From Trichuris trichiura (Eukaryota; Nematoda; Enoplea; Trichinellida; Trichuridae), in NCBI GenBank assembly GCA_037903355.1, contig JBAJFE010000023.1:2170001-2234000 (forward strand): a stretch of 64,000 bases of DNA, given 5' to 3'. This document shows, piece after piece, positions 1 through 11,304 of the stretch. The notes under the pieces are model-generated. The model did not search any database. It saw nothing but the letters and a program-made list of their open reading frames with translations, and was not told the origin of the DNA. The stretch's first letter is position 1, and the number at the start of each line of letters is the position of its first letter. A program made the position numbers and the translations under genes.

Positions 1-1035
1 CGCTCAACGCCAGTTTGCTAAACAAAATCGTCCTATTTGTTTTCCAACATTTCGTCGAAGCAGCTATGCAGAAACTTGGAAGTAGTATGTGAAGGCATTC
101 TTACGCCATTCTCGCACTCGTTGCTTTCGGAAATCTCCATTCCATATTCTGCGTAGAACTGAGTAAGAATGGAATGAGGCCTGAATAAGTGTAGTTTTTT
201 TTTCTCAGCGCAAGTAACGGTAGTACTTCCTGTTGACTCATCCATTTGTATCACATTTCCACGTTTTACGCCATTTGTAACGTTTCACTCAAAATTCTTG
301 CCTCTGACGCACAATAGTAATAAGTAGTGAGTGATTCACGATCTCGAACGATCCGGAGTCACAAAACAAGAAATGTGAGGTAGAATTACAAATTTTGCTG
401 AACGACTCGCTCTTTTCAATGAGAATGATTCCACGGCACTTTTTCTCTAACCAAACAAATTGACAAAAGCACATAGAGTATAATGGCCTTGCAGTGACAT
501 GAAAGCTGAGCTGGCGGTGCTTGCCAATTTGCGGAGTTGCAAACAAAAACTGACACAAAAGAAAACCGAAAAACATGGTAATCACGGAAAATGCTGCCCT
601 CAGCTCTTTATGCTTTTGCAGTAAGCCTGAAACAGCTGCCAAACTACTACGCAGCTAAACCTGTCATCGATTGCGAGCTGAAACAATCGCTATAACCGGA
701 AAGTTTCAAGCATGCACGCTGTACCAGGGACAGCTAGTTTCGCTTACTTATTATTGACGAAAAATTATTATAAATATTGGTAGCTTGAAAAACAGGGTGA
801 CAAATCACATAGTCGTTAATGTTAGTCACGCATAAGGTCGGTAATTATGCACGTCGTCTTTTTCAGGCTTAACTCTGTGGCCACTTGGTACCACAATTTG
901 CTCAGTACAAATTCGGCCTTTTCAACTTACTCAGCAGACTAACAGTTGCACATACTTGCCACATCCGTTTTACCGCATGTTGACAGAAGGAAATAATAAT
1001 CATTTTGACTTAACTTCGTGAGGTAGTCACTGCGC
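1..1035. other. Left flank, no confident gene
   Basis: I see no complete gene here. On the minus strand, around 620-530, there is an open stretch preceded by a possible acceptor (tgtttcag near 629). It encodes a short basic segment followed by a hydrophobic, membrane-like segment (VITMFFGFLLCQFLF). It could be one exon of a membrane-protein gene running off the left edge, but its first methionine is internal and I recognise no family. The 33-254 minus-strand open frame shows no family signature. Confidence 0.3.
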
Positions 1036-1547
1036 ATGACAATGGTTTGCAAGCCTCAAAGTGTGATTATAACCTTAATGGTTATCCACATCGAATTATT
1101 GTCCCTTGTACCAAACGTGGTTTCCCAATTTTCTCTGGTACGAGAACCCTTCTGTTCCCCAGCGGCATGGCGAGGGCATTGCTTTAACGTGTACAGACCT
1201 GTCTGCGGCACCGACGGAATAACGTACGACAACGAATGTTGGATGTGCTTTCGTATGTACGACGAGGGGGTTCTTGTGAAAATAGCATACGACGGTCAGT
1301 GCTTATAAACAACGTGATCATAAACGCATCTCTTTACGCTGCTTAAGGTGAATGTTACGATGACTACGAGCCCTTCGTAGCCCTTCCGTTGGAACCAGTA
1401 CCGCTGCAGCCACCATGGATTCAAACTGTACCTTATTTTCCTCCAATTGGCTATCACAACGGAAAAGGTAAGTTAGAGGAAAAGGGAACGGAAGCGGCTG
1501 AATTAGACAAAAGAAAGAATGCTTCCTTGCAAGATGGGAAAGTTTAA
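1036..1547 (+). CDS. Secreted Kazal-type serine protease inhibitor
   Basis: Predicted secreted single-domain Kazal inhibitor, two exons: 1036-1294 and 1348-1547, with a 53-bp intron (GTCAGT...TTAAG), 152 residues. Residues 1-31 form a hydrophobic signal peptide. The six Kazal cysteines are C40, C49, C57, C68, C71 and C89, with the family spacing C-x7-C-x10-C-x2-C-x17-C around PVCGTDGITYDNEC. Splicing matters: unspliced, the frame ends just after a DGQC at 1296-1304. Spliced, the last cysteine comes from exon 2 as DGEC, followed by an acidic, proline-rich tail. By alignment with ovomucoid domain 3, P1 is Asn51, unusual for a trypsin or elastase inhibitor. A strong donor (GTAAGT at 1468) could join in phase to an acceptor ending at 1823 and replace the tail, so the C-terminus is uncertain. 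The Kazal call itself is firm. Confidence 0.8.
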
Positions 1548-4242
1548 AAAAGCAATTTAATTTCTTGTTGGTTTATTTTTTTGACATGATTGCTACTTAG
1601 CACCGGCGTCCTTCAACGTCGGTCTGACATGACGCATCAATTGAACAAAGCCTGATTACACGTTTTTATTTACAATACATGACTTAGTAGCCATTGATTC
1701 GAATGGACTGTTATTAAGCAGTCAATGAAAATATGTCTGTAAGCTTCCCATCTTCAATCTCATTATTGCTTACTGGCGATTGGTGCTACGTTAAAAAGTA
1801 GCAATCTTCCATTTCCATTTTAGACTTGTCGCGCGCTAAACAGAAAGGGACAAAAACAGGTAGAAAAGAATGGCTTTTTGGACTGGCTTTAGATACTGAA
1901 CTTTGTTGGTCAGTTTCTCTACCAGGTCATGTAGGGTACTGTTTCCTGCTGATTCATCTCTTTTCATTGCATTTGCACCGTTTCATCGATCTGTCACGCA
2001 TCGTGCAAAATACTTGCGCATTACGCGCAGTACTGATAGTTATGTAATGAGATTGACCATCCCACGCGATCCATAGTCTGTTATCTGCGATCGGCTCTGT
2101 TGTAAAAATGTTTGCCCCATTTTTGAGGAATCGAACATCTTTCTCACTATCTGCCCGTCACTTGTCAGGGACTAAGTCGAAGCCCGGTTTCCTCTGTTAT
2201 CATTTATCAGTTTACGCTATTATCTTGAATCGCGATCTGAGAAGGACAGTTCCCAGTGTTTTCTGGCCGGTTAAACCGATTATGGCTGGCGGTGAGCATA
2301 AAACTAAAGAGAACTAACGCGACAGGCTTAGCTTACGTTTAGGCTTGCTAAATGGCCAGCGAATAGCGGTAGTGTTCCTTTCTAGACGAAGATAAAGGCG
2401 TAAACTGATAAATGATATCTATGAAAAATGGACTGCGCTTGGGCTTCGACGTAGTTCGAGACGTGCAGCAGGGAGATAATGGGGAAGGCTTCGTATGTAC
2501 GCTCAGCGGCAAAATATAGACAGACCTATCGAAGTGAAACATTAGTATGATCTGATACGTAGATAGCTGCACGTAGCATTTTATCAATGATTGAAGTTGG
2601 TTCACGAATTAGGCTGGTTGAAATATACACAAAAAATGAGCATAATAGGCGCATTCTAATGAGCAGCGAATCATGCGTACAGGAGTAGAAGAAACGTTTT
2701 CAGACAGCGATGAGTCAGCTTACCCAAAAAAGTGTTCCATTCCTTGTTAGCATTTCAAAACGTAAGTGCATAATGTTTTTGTTACTCGTCGCGTAAGGAA
2801 TTTTATTCATATTTTAACAAGAGAAGAGAGTTTCAGTTATGCAATTTCTTAAGCCCTTTACGAACTAAATAATCATTTCCTGCGTAACTTGTGCGCTTAG
2901 GTTTATGTTTAAATGTAAAACGCTCAATATCTCGACTGTTTGAAGATTCAGTAGGGAATAAAACAAAAATTAACGAAGAAAACTTCAAGGCTTAAAATGC
3001 TTTAGAAGATGGGAACAGAGAAGAGGTAAACCAATTGACCGGTCCTTTATGGGCTGGACTTCTGTCATTAAAAGTCGAACTACTTATAATAACGCGGAGT
3101 GGACAAAACGCAAACTTCATTGCTACGCGAAAGGCTGCTCACATTTGACATGTCCATCGGGCATACACAGGGATCCCGTAAGAAATCATTTCTAGATTGA
3201 CCACAATGTGATGAAATTTGGCGACGTCAAAAGATTATACGAGACCTACTTTCTAGCGGACAGTACTACTGAGTGCTCCAGAAAAATAAATACCAACATA
3301 AATATGCTGACTTCAGCTTCTTGGGCATGTAAACTATTTATATCCTTTGTGAAGGCAAGCTGAAAGCTTATCATTAGCGCCGTCAGCATTTTCTATCAAA
3401 AATCCACCCTAATACAGCAGCAATGCTTTGTGTAAACGGTAGCCGAACAGAACTGTTAGTTGACGCAACCCGGAAGAGAAGAGTAAAGTAAAGAGAAATT
3501 TATTCATCTTCGCACAGACAAAAGTCAACATTTTATGCTACCAAGTTCAACTGTGTCCTGTCAAGGCAGTTTGCGCGACATGCTCTGCTTGGAGGATGGC
3601 GGCAACAACACATTGACTTTTTTCCTGTTATTTAAATGATTTGTACCCGAGGCACCGAATCGTAAGTGTACTGGACGTCCTACTTGAAGACAATTCTTCT
3701 GCAAAGGTAAGTAGAAGGTCGGCAAAGACAAGAAGTGCAAACAGAGAAGCTACAACCATTCCATGGCTGTTCGTTCAAATATGGACAGTTTAACTATTTG
3801 AACTGTTTATGTCACCATCTAGCCTTGACTTAAAGTTCCTCCCGAAGAGATTTGCGGAGAAAGCATTTTGTTGGCTAAAGAAGTTTTTATATTCAAATAT
3901 GCCGTTCGCACAAGATTATTGGCAAAACGGGAGCCACTTTACCAAATGGGCATTTGATTTTAACATCGCAGGAAGTTAAGGAGCCTACAGGCTCTGTTGA
4001 TCGACCAAGGCCACCAGTTCGTCAGCGTTTCCATCCGATCGAATGCAAATAGATAAGATGGCTACAGCTCGATAAGAAAGGCGAAGAAATGATTTGCAGG
4101 ACAGACTTTGATGTGGACGCTCGAACATTCACTTTTGTTGGCTGAAAGCAAGGAAAAACACCCAAAGGGCGATCGGTCCTTTAGCTTGCAGCCTTGAAAA
4201 TGGCATAGCGTCTCTCTCTCCGAGAAACGATAGTGGCAACTG
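1548..4242. other. Intergenic, no gene seen
   Basis: AT-rich sequence with only short open frames on either strand and no recognisable family. A possible alternative third exon of the Kazal gene begins at 1824 after TTTTAG and stays open to 2047. Its translation has no cysteine pattern that would support it. Confidence 0.5.
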
Positions 4243-4904
4243 TTGACCCGGACTAGACAGTATTCGTCTGATTGCGAAGCCGAGGGCAAGAGACGATCTT
4301 TTGCCCCGCCAATTGATAGCTTGCAGGCAAACAGCTGTCAAGTAGAGGTTATACACGCTGCCCGGTCGCGAACTTGGTCCATCGGGTCGCTGCCTTTAAG
4401 AACAGCCTCCAATGGATGGCACCTGCTGCGCCTAATTTGCCGCGGGCCAGGCGCTCTCGGCGAGGGAACGCACGGAACGATACGAAGGACGCTTAGAAAG
4501 GAGAACATTAGGACGACAACGGTCGTCCATGGCCATTTACTTCTTCGACAACTCATCAGACCCTTGGGCAATGCGTTCGGCATTTCGCATTCAACCCAGT
4601 CTCTTTCTATTTTGACAGCAGCCACTAGCTGCAGGCTACCAGTTCGGGTACAGTCGCTTCGCGGCACCGATTCAACGAGCGAAGCCGAAGCGCGAGTAAT
4701 CTTCGCCCTTAGGGCAACCCGCAAGCAACCCAGCCGCGCGAATAACCCTGCCGCCGTCACCACAACATTCGTTTACTCGTCTGCCGACTTGGCTGTTTGG
4801 CATGCACTGTGGCGGAAAGAACAAGGTGGTACGTACAACTATAAAGACATTCGGACACATCCGAGAAGTTTAAAACGTGCACGGATAGTCGCTCTTTTCT
4901 GAAG
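4243..4904 (+). promoter_or_regulatory. GC-rich promoter or 5' leader of the KCTD gene
   Basis: A GC-rich, CpG-rich island in an AT-rich neighbourhood. It ends in a good splice donor (GAAG|GTAAGC, donor at 4905). The next clear acceptor (CTATTCCAG) is just before 5498, 18 bp upstream of the KCTD start codon. I read the region as a promoter plus non-coding first exon. A 219-codon frame crosses it (4243-4902), but a 141-codon frame runs antisense to it and neither resembles a protein family. Both are explained by the low stop-codon density of GC-rich DNA. Confidence 0.4.
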
Positions 4905-5515
4905 GTAAGCAACATTCGCCTGTTGAGTATTGGTCTACTCAAGCCCAACTTAAATGGACTCATTAATTATCAAATAACCGTAACCTTGTATTCGTGAGAG
5001 GTTCAGAACCATTAAGATGTGTGAAAGAAAGTAAAACTTATACTTGACCAGTATCCCAGGTCGAGGCGACTACCGTCGATCGAATACTCCTAGCGCGTTG
5101 CGCACGCCCAAGGGGCTTCCTTTCATGGGCTGAATCGATTCGAGCTCAGTCGGCAAAATCCCACCCGAAGCGATAGAAACGGAAAGCCGGTCTGAGACCA
5201 AGTCGGTCGACGACCCGATGGCACAGCGAAAGAGCTCTTACCGGCAGTTTCGCTGGCCTGAAGGTGCGCGCGGGTGCCCGAAGTGGCACAAGCCGTGCCT
5301 GGCCGCTGAGAGCGAAAAAAGGTTGCCCGATTCGTTTTCAAATGCAAGAAAAAAAATAGTTTGCATTTCTTAAAGGGAACTTAGTCTGCCCAACTGAGAC
5401 ATGCCTACATTCTCAACTCTTACCGGCAAAGGAGAAAGCCGCTTAGACGGCTTCGAGCTGAATAGTTTGTCGCAAGTCTGACTTCTTCCTATTCCAGAGT
5501 ACGTTCAACAGTGGG

Positions 5516-6578
5516 ATGATGCATCATTGCGACGTTAAGCCGACGTGGAAGGCCATAATGTCGACGCACAGTATTCACAAAGGCAGTGGCAACTCGAGAC
5601 AGCACCGACGCAAACAAATGTCCAGCACGCTGTTGCAGACTTTTGAAAATGGTAGTGTGGACGATCGTAAAGCTGACGTCAACTGGAACCACGGTTCCCC
5701 GAAAAAAACGTTCAATGAGACTATAGAAAAGTTGCTTAAGCGCAGCCAGAGCATCGAGTCGACCGACGCAGACATTTCGATGCCAAAAGTAATGGCTCTT
5801 GGATTGGAACCAAAGTGAGACGATCTTTTGCAACCTTAATTGGTGTTGAATGCACGACTTTGCAAATTTTAAGCACTCCTCTTCGAGCGGCCCCAAGTAA
5901 CGAAGATGAAAAGGGTGCCGTTAATCAGGCTGCAAGTATACCGAGAGTTGCCCAGCTACATCACTACAATGCTCCAGTGCACTTGGACATTGGAGGGACA
6001 ACGTATACAACGACGCTTGCAACGCTTACCAAGTAAGGGCACGTTAATGCCATCTGTAATTTTTGTCACAAATACTAGAGTAGCCTAGGAAGTAGTTTTT
6101 TGCACTAGAGCCATATAGTAAGGTTCAATTATGGAAGGCGTAAAAATCAAAGTTTTGAAAAGCCGTCGACGACTAAATCAATGAGCACCGTTATTGATAC
6201 AGGTTGCCAGGTTTCAGACAGACAGGTGATTAAAATAGGATTTGCTTTACGCCTTTTTCAGATATTCGGATTCTCATCTTGCCAAACTGTTTTCTGGTCA
6301 AACTTCGGTGGTACTTGACTACTTGAAACAAAACTATTTTATCGACCGAGATGGTACCATGTTCAGACATGTCTTAAACTATTTGCGCACAGGTCAGCTG
6401 CTTTTGCCCGACGATTTCCAGGTAGGCGACTTTCCGCAAGAGACACTCCGTTTTGTTATTCGCGTATTGTTCATAGGAAACCGACCTGCTCGAACAAGAA
6501 GCACAATTCTACGACCTGAAAGACATGCTTGTCCTTATAAAGCGTCGTCGGACATCATCGAATGGCAACGCTGGATAG
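5516..6578 (+). CDS. BTB/POZ (T1-type) protein of the KCTD1/KCTD15 family
   Basis: Four coding exons, 5516-5814, 5874-6032, 6262-6421 and 6477-6578, give 239 residues. Introns are 59, 229 and 55 bp and every junction keeps phase. Residues 1-130 are a basic, low-complexity extension. The KCTD-type BTB domain spans about 134-228: APVHLDIGGTTYTTTLATLT, then KYSDSHLAKLF, YFIDRDGTMFRHVLNYLRTG and LLLPDDFQ, all matching KCTD1/15. These proteins oligomerise through BTB and in vertebrates repress AP-2 transcription factors. The protein stops shortly after BTB in a basic tail (KRRRTSSNGNAG), without the roughly 130-residue C-terminal domain of vertebrate KCTD1/15. POLE2 begins only 77 bp downstream on the other strand, leaving little room for missed exons. 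The start is the first ATG after the acceptor at 5497. Confidence 0.85.
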
Positions 6579-6655
6579 ATCGGTCCAAGTAGCGATCGAA
6601 TATGTCGCTTTATTTTTGATTCGATAGTGATGACCATATTAAAATGGTGTTTCCC

Positions 6656-7836
6656 CTATACTTTGCCTGTTACTGACCAAGCCCGAAGCTGATCCTCCGT
6701 TATGATGCTATCTTCGACTGTTCGCGAGCTTGGAATGTACACTTGGAAAACAAACTTTCCCTTGGCAAATGAACCCTGGCGAGCATGGCGTTCGTAGCGG
6801 CAAAAAATTGAGCAAAAAAAGAAAGTTCATACCGGATTTGTGATCCTACAATCGGCAATGGTTTCCGTAAACGGTTTGTACTTGTCGCAGCAGACGATCA
6901 AATCAGGCAGCGGATACAAGTAGAGACTGTGATCAAGGCACCAATAGACGGGCGATATGTGCAACGGCAATGGAGCCAGGTGACTTTGCGCCAGCAAAGT
7001 TTTACAAAACTTAAAGCTAACAAAATTACAACACAAATTGGATGTCAAAAAGTGAGTATTACGTGTTCAGGAATAGTGTTCGAATCGGACGGCATGAAAA
7101 AGCAATTGCGACACATCTTTTCCACAATGTCCTGTCTGAACACAACTATGCGCTGGGAAAGGTAGCGTATATGACAAGGATTAGTTGCCAGTATGCAGTG
7201 TGTCACTTTTTTACGGAAAGGTTCCACAACGGAGCTAGCCAGCGGCATCCTGATGAGCGGAAATTAAAGAAAAACTTTTTCTTTCGCTATTTCCATTACC
7301 GAGGCAGAAGGTCATTAGTGGGGGGATCTTGAGACGAAGGAACAAAAATAAAACGAGCACTCTTAGCAAGGCTCTCAAATAGGGACACGGCGAGTCCAAG
7401 CTTCTTGAAACCGTCTGCACTGATAATAAATAGGTCAGCTTCAAAAAGATAATTATTTTAAAGATAACTTGCTTGTAAGCTTCCGGCCTTGCTCAGCACC
7501 GTAGTAATACGTCGACAGGAATTCGCCAGTAAAGACGAAGAAGGTTAGCTGGTTTGGGTCCCTTATGGCAAAGCCCGCAAAAAGACAATGAAGTGCTTGC
7601 AACACCTGAAATGAAGTGTCGATTAAAAACCAGCTTCCGACTCCCCATCGAATGAGAGCAGAGATTGAAAAAGCGCAATTTACTAAACCTATGTAAAAGA
7701 AATCTGATAGCATTGAAGACAAAGGCGTACTTAGCCATCACTATAGTCTGTTTATAGTCCCGAGTTGTATAAAGCTTCTCTGATGAGTATCTTATCTATC
7801 CTTCTGCATTTATTTCCCACATTGCACAGCGTCTCT

Positions 7837-7887
<51 letters not shown>

Positions 7888-9779
7888 GAGCCCACCCAGG
7901 GACGTTATATTTCTTTGCCCACAAATTTAACTAGCCGCTGTGCTTACGCTGTTACTAAGAAAAGTTATCCCGTGTTATTTTTTGGAGAGTAAGAATGAAC
8001 ACTTTTTAACGTAAAGTAGAGGATATTAACATTCTGTGATAATCTGCAGTTGCAACATGTTTTCAAAAAAACTGCCTAACGAATAAACAACTGTAGAGAA
8101 ATCGTAAGAAGATACACAAGTTCATCGCAAAACTTTAGGAAAGCACCATTTGAGTAGCTGCTACTTGGCTTCACACTTTTACATTGAAAAGTAGTAGTCG
8201 AAAGGTTGCTTCATCGTTTAAAAAAATGTATCACAGCCTACTGAATGAAAAGGTATTTCCCAATTACAGTCGAGAAAATCAAGTCCCGTAAATGTATAGA
8301 GACTCACAAATTAAATGAATGGAAACCAAGGAAACCGATTCCCTATTCAACTAATCATTTTCACCTTTTAAATCAGGAATAGAATGTTTACAAATAGTTA
8401 GCGCTAAGAATAATGGTTACATTAACGAAGCAACCGAAATTCAATTAGTGAATTGGTCCAATTACCTCTGGAGAGTCCAAATGCACATCGGACAGAAATA
8501 CGAATAGAGTACTTTCATTCACTACCTCCATTTGAGATAATTGTTGGTCAGAAAATTCATTCATCTTTCCTGTGAAAGAAGAAAAAGGTAGATTGACGTG
8601 ATGGGCACTTGATTGTTCGGCGGATTCGATTGGGGGGAATCCAATAGCCGTAACATGCAGTATCATGTCATGGCAGAAACCTTCCACCATAACAACCGAA
8701 TCTTCCACGTAGATACCAGGTTGAAACGTCTGTAATGAGAAGTTGGTAAACAAGAAAGGAAAAAAGTCAGTTGCTCACAGCTTCAGAAAGGTCGACTTCA
8801 ATGTGCCCGCTCAAATCTTCCAAGTAAAATTTATCCTTTCAAAATGCGTATATAAAAGCAGCGAAAGATTGTGCATGACCCCAACCTGCTTCATCTGTGA
8901 TATTACACCAACTACAACAGCATCCTTGAGAATGCCATCCTCGGCACAAAGACTTCCCACCGAACGTATCTGGTTTCACGGAAATGATAAGCGACTAACA
9001 AGAATTCAAATTACCAAAGGACTTACCATGTACTTTTTATTTAAAATATTGCCACTTGTTTCTTCTTCCGAGAAGAGTTCATGATGAAGTAGGCGCTACA
9101 GAACTTTTAACGCTGCCAATGCCTATTGTCACTACTGCACCTCACTTGGTAAACTAGCAGGAACCTTTCGCGGAACATGTCAACCTTGTCGTCAGCGTCT
9201 CCAAACAAACTATACTTTTTTTGGCAACTAAAGCAATCTGTCGGAAAGCATTCCATGTTAAAACAACTGCTTACGGGACGAAACGCCTTGTCTCCAGTTG
9301 AAATAAATATTTTGGTATTTCGTTTGCATTACTGATGATGAACAAATCGTCTCTGTATGAAATGGAGCATAGCTCAAGAAGCTATAGGCCAAAGTATACC
9401 CATCAAGCGTTCTCCTTTCCAGACTTTCTACCGCTTTCCGCGCTGTTTCTTCATCGATAGAGCAACTGGTGACTACAATAGCTTTGTATATGTAAACCCC
9501 GAAATAGTGTACAAACAACATTTGCAAGCGCCAACGCGTGAGGACAAAAAGAGTACTGCTTACGTGGCATTTTTTGCAAAGCATTAATCACTGCCTCAGC
9601 GAAGGACTTCGTGTCGAGTCGTCCAATATTCGCAATGACATGGCTAGTTAAAAAGTCTGCCGCCTCGCTTAAATAAGAACTCTTGCGACAATATCACTTT
9701 TATTAGCAATTTACCTTTTCAGATGAATACCGCTGAGCTTGAAGAAAGAGAGGAAACGACGACAAGACGTTTCGTCCAT
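6656..9779 (-). CDS. POLE2: DNA polymerase epsilon subunit 2 (B subunit)
   Basis: Complete 14-exon gene. Exons in transcription order: 9779-9715, 9667-9564, 9481-9400, 9352-9275, 9227-9146, 9095-9027, 8969-8886, 8835-8779, 8729-8466, 7605-7469, 7419-7300, 7249-7063, 7009-6833, 6775-6656. All phases close, giving 541 residues (human 527). The product is the non-catalytic B subunit of the leading-strand polymerase. It carries the N-terminal helical domain (FKLSGIHLK), the OB-fold (FYLEDLSGHIEVDLSEA, VTAIGFPP) and the inactive calcineurin-like phosphoesterase domain (LFVFLSDVHLDSPEV, ATNPCHIRYLSQ, IVEKMCRNC, HLAPLPLHISPVYW, YPLPDLIVCCDKY). The C-terminus NPGSFAKG...SSRTVEDS matches the vertebrate ending. 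Most introns are about 50 bp; the exception is 7606-8465 (860 bp), which holds a tRNA gene. The start is MDETSC, directly before the conserved helix. Confidence 0.95.
7831..7904 (+). tRNA. tRNA-Asn (GTT)
   Basis: A 74-nt cloverleaf can be folded by eye. The acceptor stem GTCTCTG pairs with CAGGGAC, with one G-T pair. The D-arm box A is TGGCGCAATCGG. The anticodon stem TTCGG/CCGAA encloses loop CTGTTAA with anticodon GTT at 7865-7867. The T-arm box B is GGTTCGAGCC, and the discriminator base is G7904. There is no tRNA intron. It sits inside the 860-bp POLE2 intron on the opposite strand, so it needs its own Pol III transcription from these internal boxes. Confidence 0.95.
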
Positions 9780-10165
9780 TGCAAAAGCCTCTTTGAAAGC
9801 TATGTGACCTAAAGAAATAAAGCTAATTAAACGCGTTTAAAAGAAAAGATATTGAACAATTAAGCAAATCGAACGGCAAACTAACGATAAAGGATCTAAT
9901 CTCCCGGTAAAAATGCAGATTTGCAGGTACGCTAGCAAAAATGATCGATAAAACTTTGTAATCTGGAACGTTCCGGCATAAATAATTCAGTTTAAAAAAT
10001 TTAGTTCCTTGCAGTTTCGGCTGTTCTAAATTGGGCTAAATAGTAACTACACAATAAGCTAAAAGCTGAAAAAATTATTCTGGTATACTGTAACGTTGGC
10101 GAAAACTCTTTTGTTCGCTGTGTGGAATTTTACCGCTGATTTCGTCCACTTTGAAGGTAGTAAGA
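9780..10165. promoter_or_regulatory. Shared divergent promoter of POLE2 and MRPL46
   Basis: 386 bp between the POLE2 start (-) and the MRPL46 start (+). It is AT-rich and contains no coding sequence that I can see. Regulatory role is inferred only from the head-to-head arrangement. Confidence 0.4.
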
Positions 10166-11202
10166 ATGCTTTGGATAAAACGTTACTTGTTTGCGCATAG
10201 AGATGTTTTCGTTTTGTTTTGCGCATTTAAAGCTCAAATGTTTCAGCGAATGAAGGCTGTGACGCCGCATGCCTTGTACAGGCGTATTTGTAATTTGTCC
10301 CTTTTTACATTTAAAAGTGAATCAACTGACGCAGGATCGAACCGCTGGAAAATCGTAGCTTCTGTTTGCCTTGAACGCTTTCCGATTATTTGTCCCGAGT
10401 TGGATGCTACGCAAAGGCGATACAAAGAGTTAGTTAATGCAGTAGAATTGGAAAACAGCTTACTAAGCGAACATGAAGTACGTCTGATGGAAGACCAGTA
10501 AGTTTCGTAGCTGAATAACAAACTAGCTACACTGAGTTCTACTTTTTTCATCAAGAAAACGTCTTGAGCAGAGGAAGACTAACCTAAGCGACGATACTGA
10601 AGAAAGCGTTATCACAGCGCAGGATTTTGAAGACTCTAGCTCGCAAGAACTTGAAGCGTTTAAAAAACGTTACATGCTAGGAAGTAAGTAATTTACATAA
10701 TCTTTCTTGCCTGTATGTTGTTATATATAGCCGAGAATGTTACGGATAAGATGTCCCTGAAGCGCTGCCTTAGTCGTAAACTGGTGTTAGCGGTGTACAA
10801 TCCTACCAAAAAGAGATGGCTTTTTCCAGAAGCGTATTTAAACGGTGATGAAACGTTATATGAAACTAGTCGCCGCGCTATCTCTACCATGCTAGACGCA
10901 GACCAATTTCTACTGCCTTATGGTTACGCCCCTATCGGTTTCCATAAATTTAAGTACCCTAAACCAGTAGCCAAACAGAATAACGCGATTGGGGAAAAGG
11001 TACGCCAAATGGCATCGCTTTCACGCTATACAACTTAGGTACTTTTCAGATATTCTTCTACAAGTGTCAGCTGCAGCAAAAGAATTTCGATAAGTGCATT
11101 AAGGAAAGCAAGTTGCAATACAAATGGTTGACCCACGATGAACTTGTTCAGTGCGTACCGCCAAATTATTACAACAGTGTTAGGAAATTTTTAATAGAGT
11201 AG
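10166..11202 (+). CDS. MRPL46: Mitochondrial large ribosomal subunit protein mL46
   Basis: Four exons, 10166-10497, 10556-10683, 10731-10999 and 11050-11202, with introns of 58, 47 and 50 bp, give 293 residues (human 279). The N-terminus is rich in Arg/Lys and hydrophobic residues, as expected for mitochondrial import. RWKIVASVCLERFP and LENSLLSEHEVRLMEDQ match the conserved N-terminal part of mL46. ITAQDFEDS followed by a K/R-rich stretch and KRWLFPEA...GDETLYETSRRAI form the Nudix-like fold. KYKWLTHDEL-type residues lie near the C-terminus (QYKWLTHDELVQ). Two in-frame starts are possible: ATG 10166 and ATG 10238 (MFQRMKAVTPH), the second giving a shorter, more typical presequence. AATAAA follows the stop within about 10 bp. 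Confidence 0.92.
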
Positions 11203-11304
11203 CGATAATAAACTTTCACATACACAACGAACGTGATCGTATTCCATCTTTCATGTTTGACACGCAGCGAAATAAAGTACGAATTGTAAACAGGACTTTA
11301 AGCT

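Noticed and set aside
8743..9084. 113-codon plus-strand open frame
   Set aside because: Antisense shadow of four POLE2 exons that are firmly identified on the minus strand.
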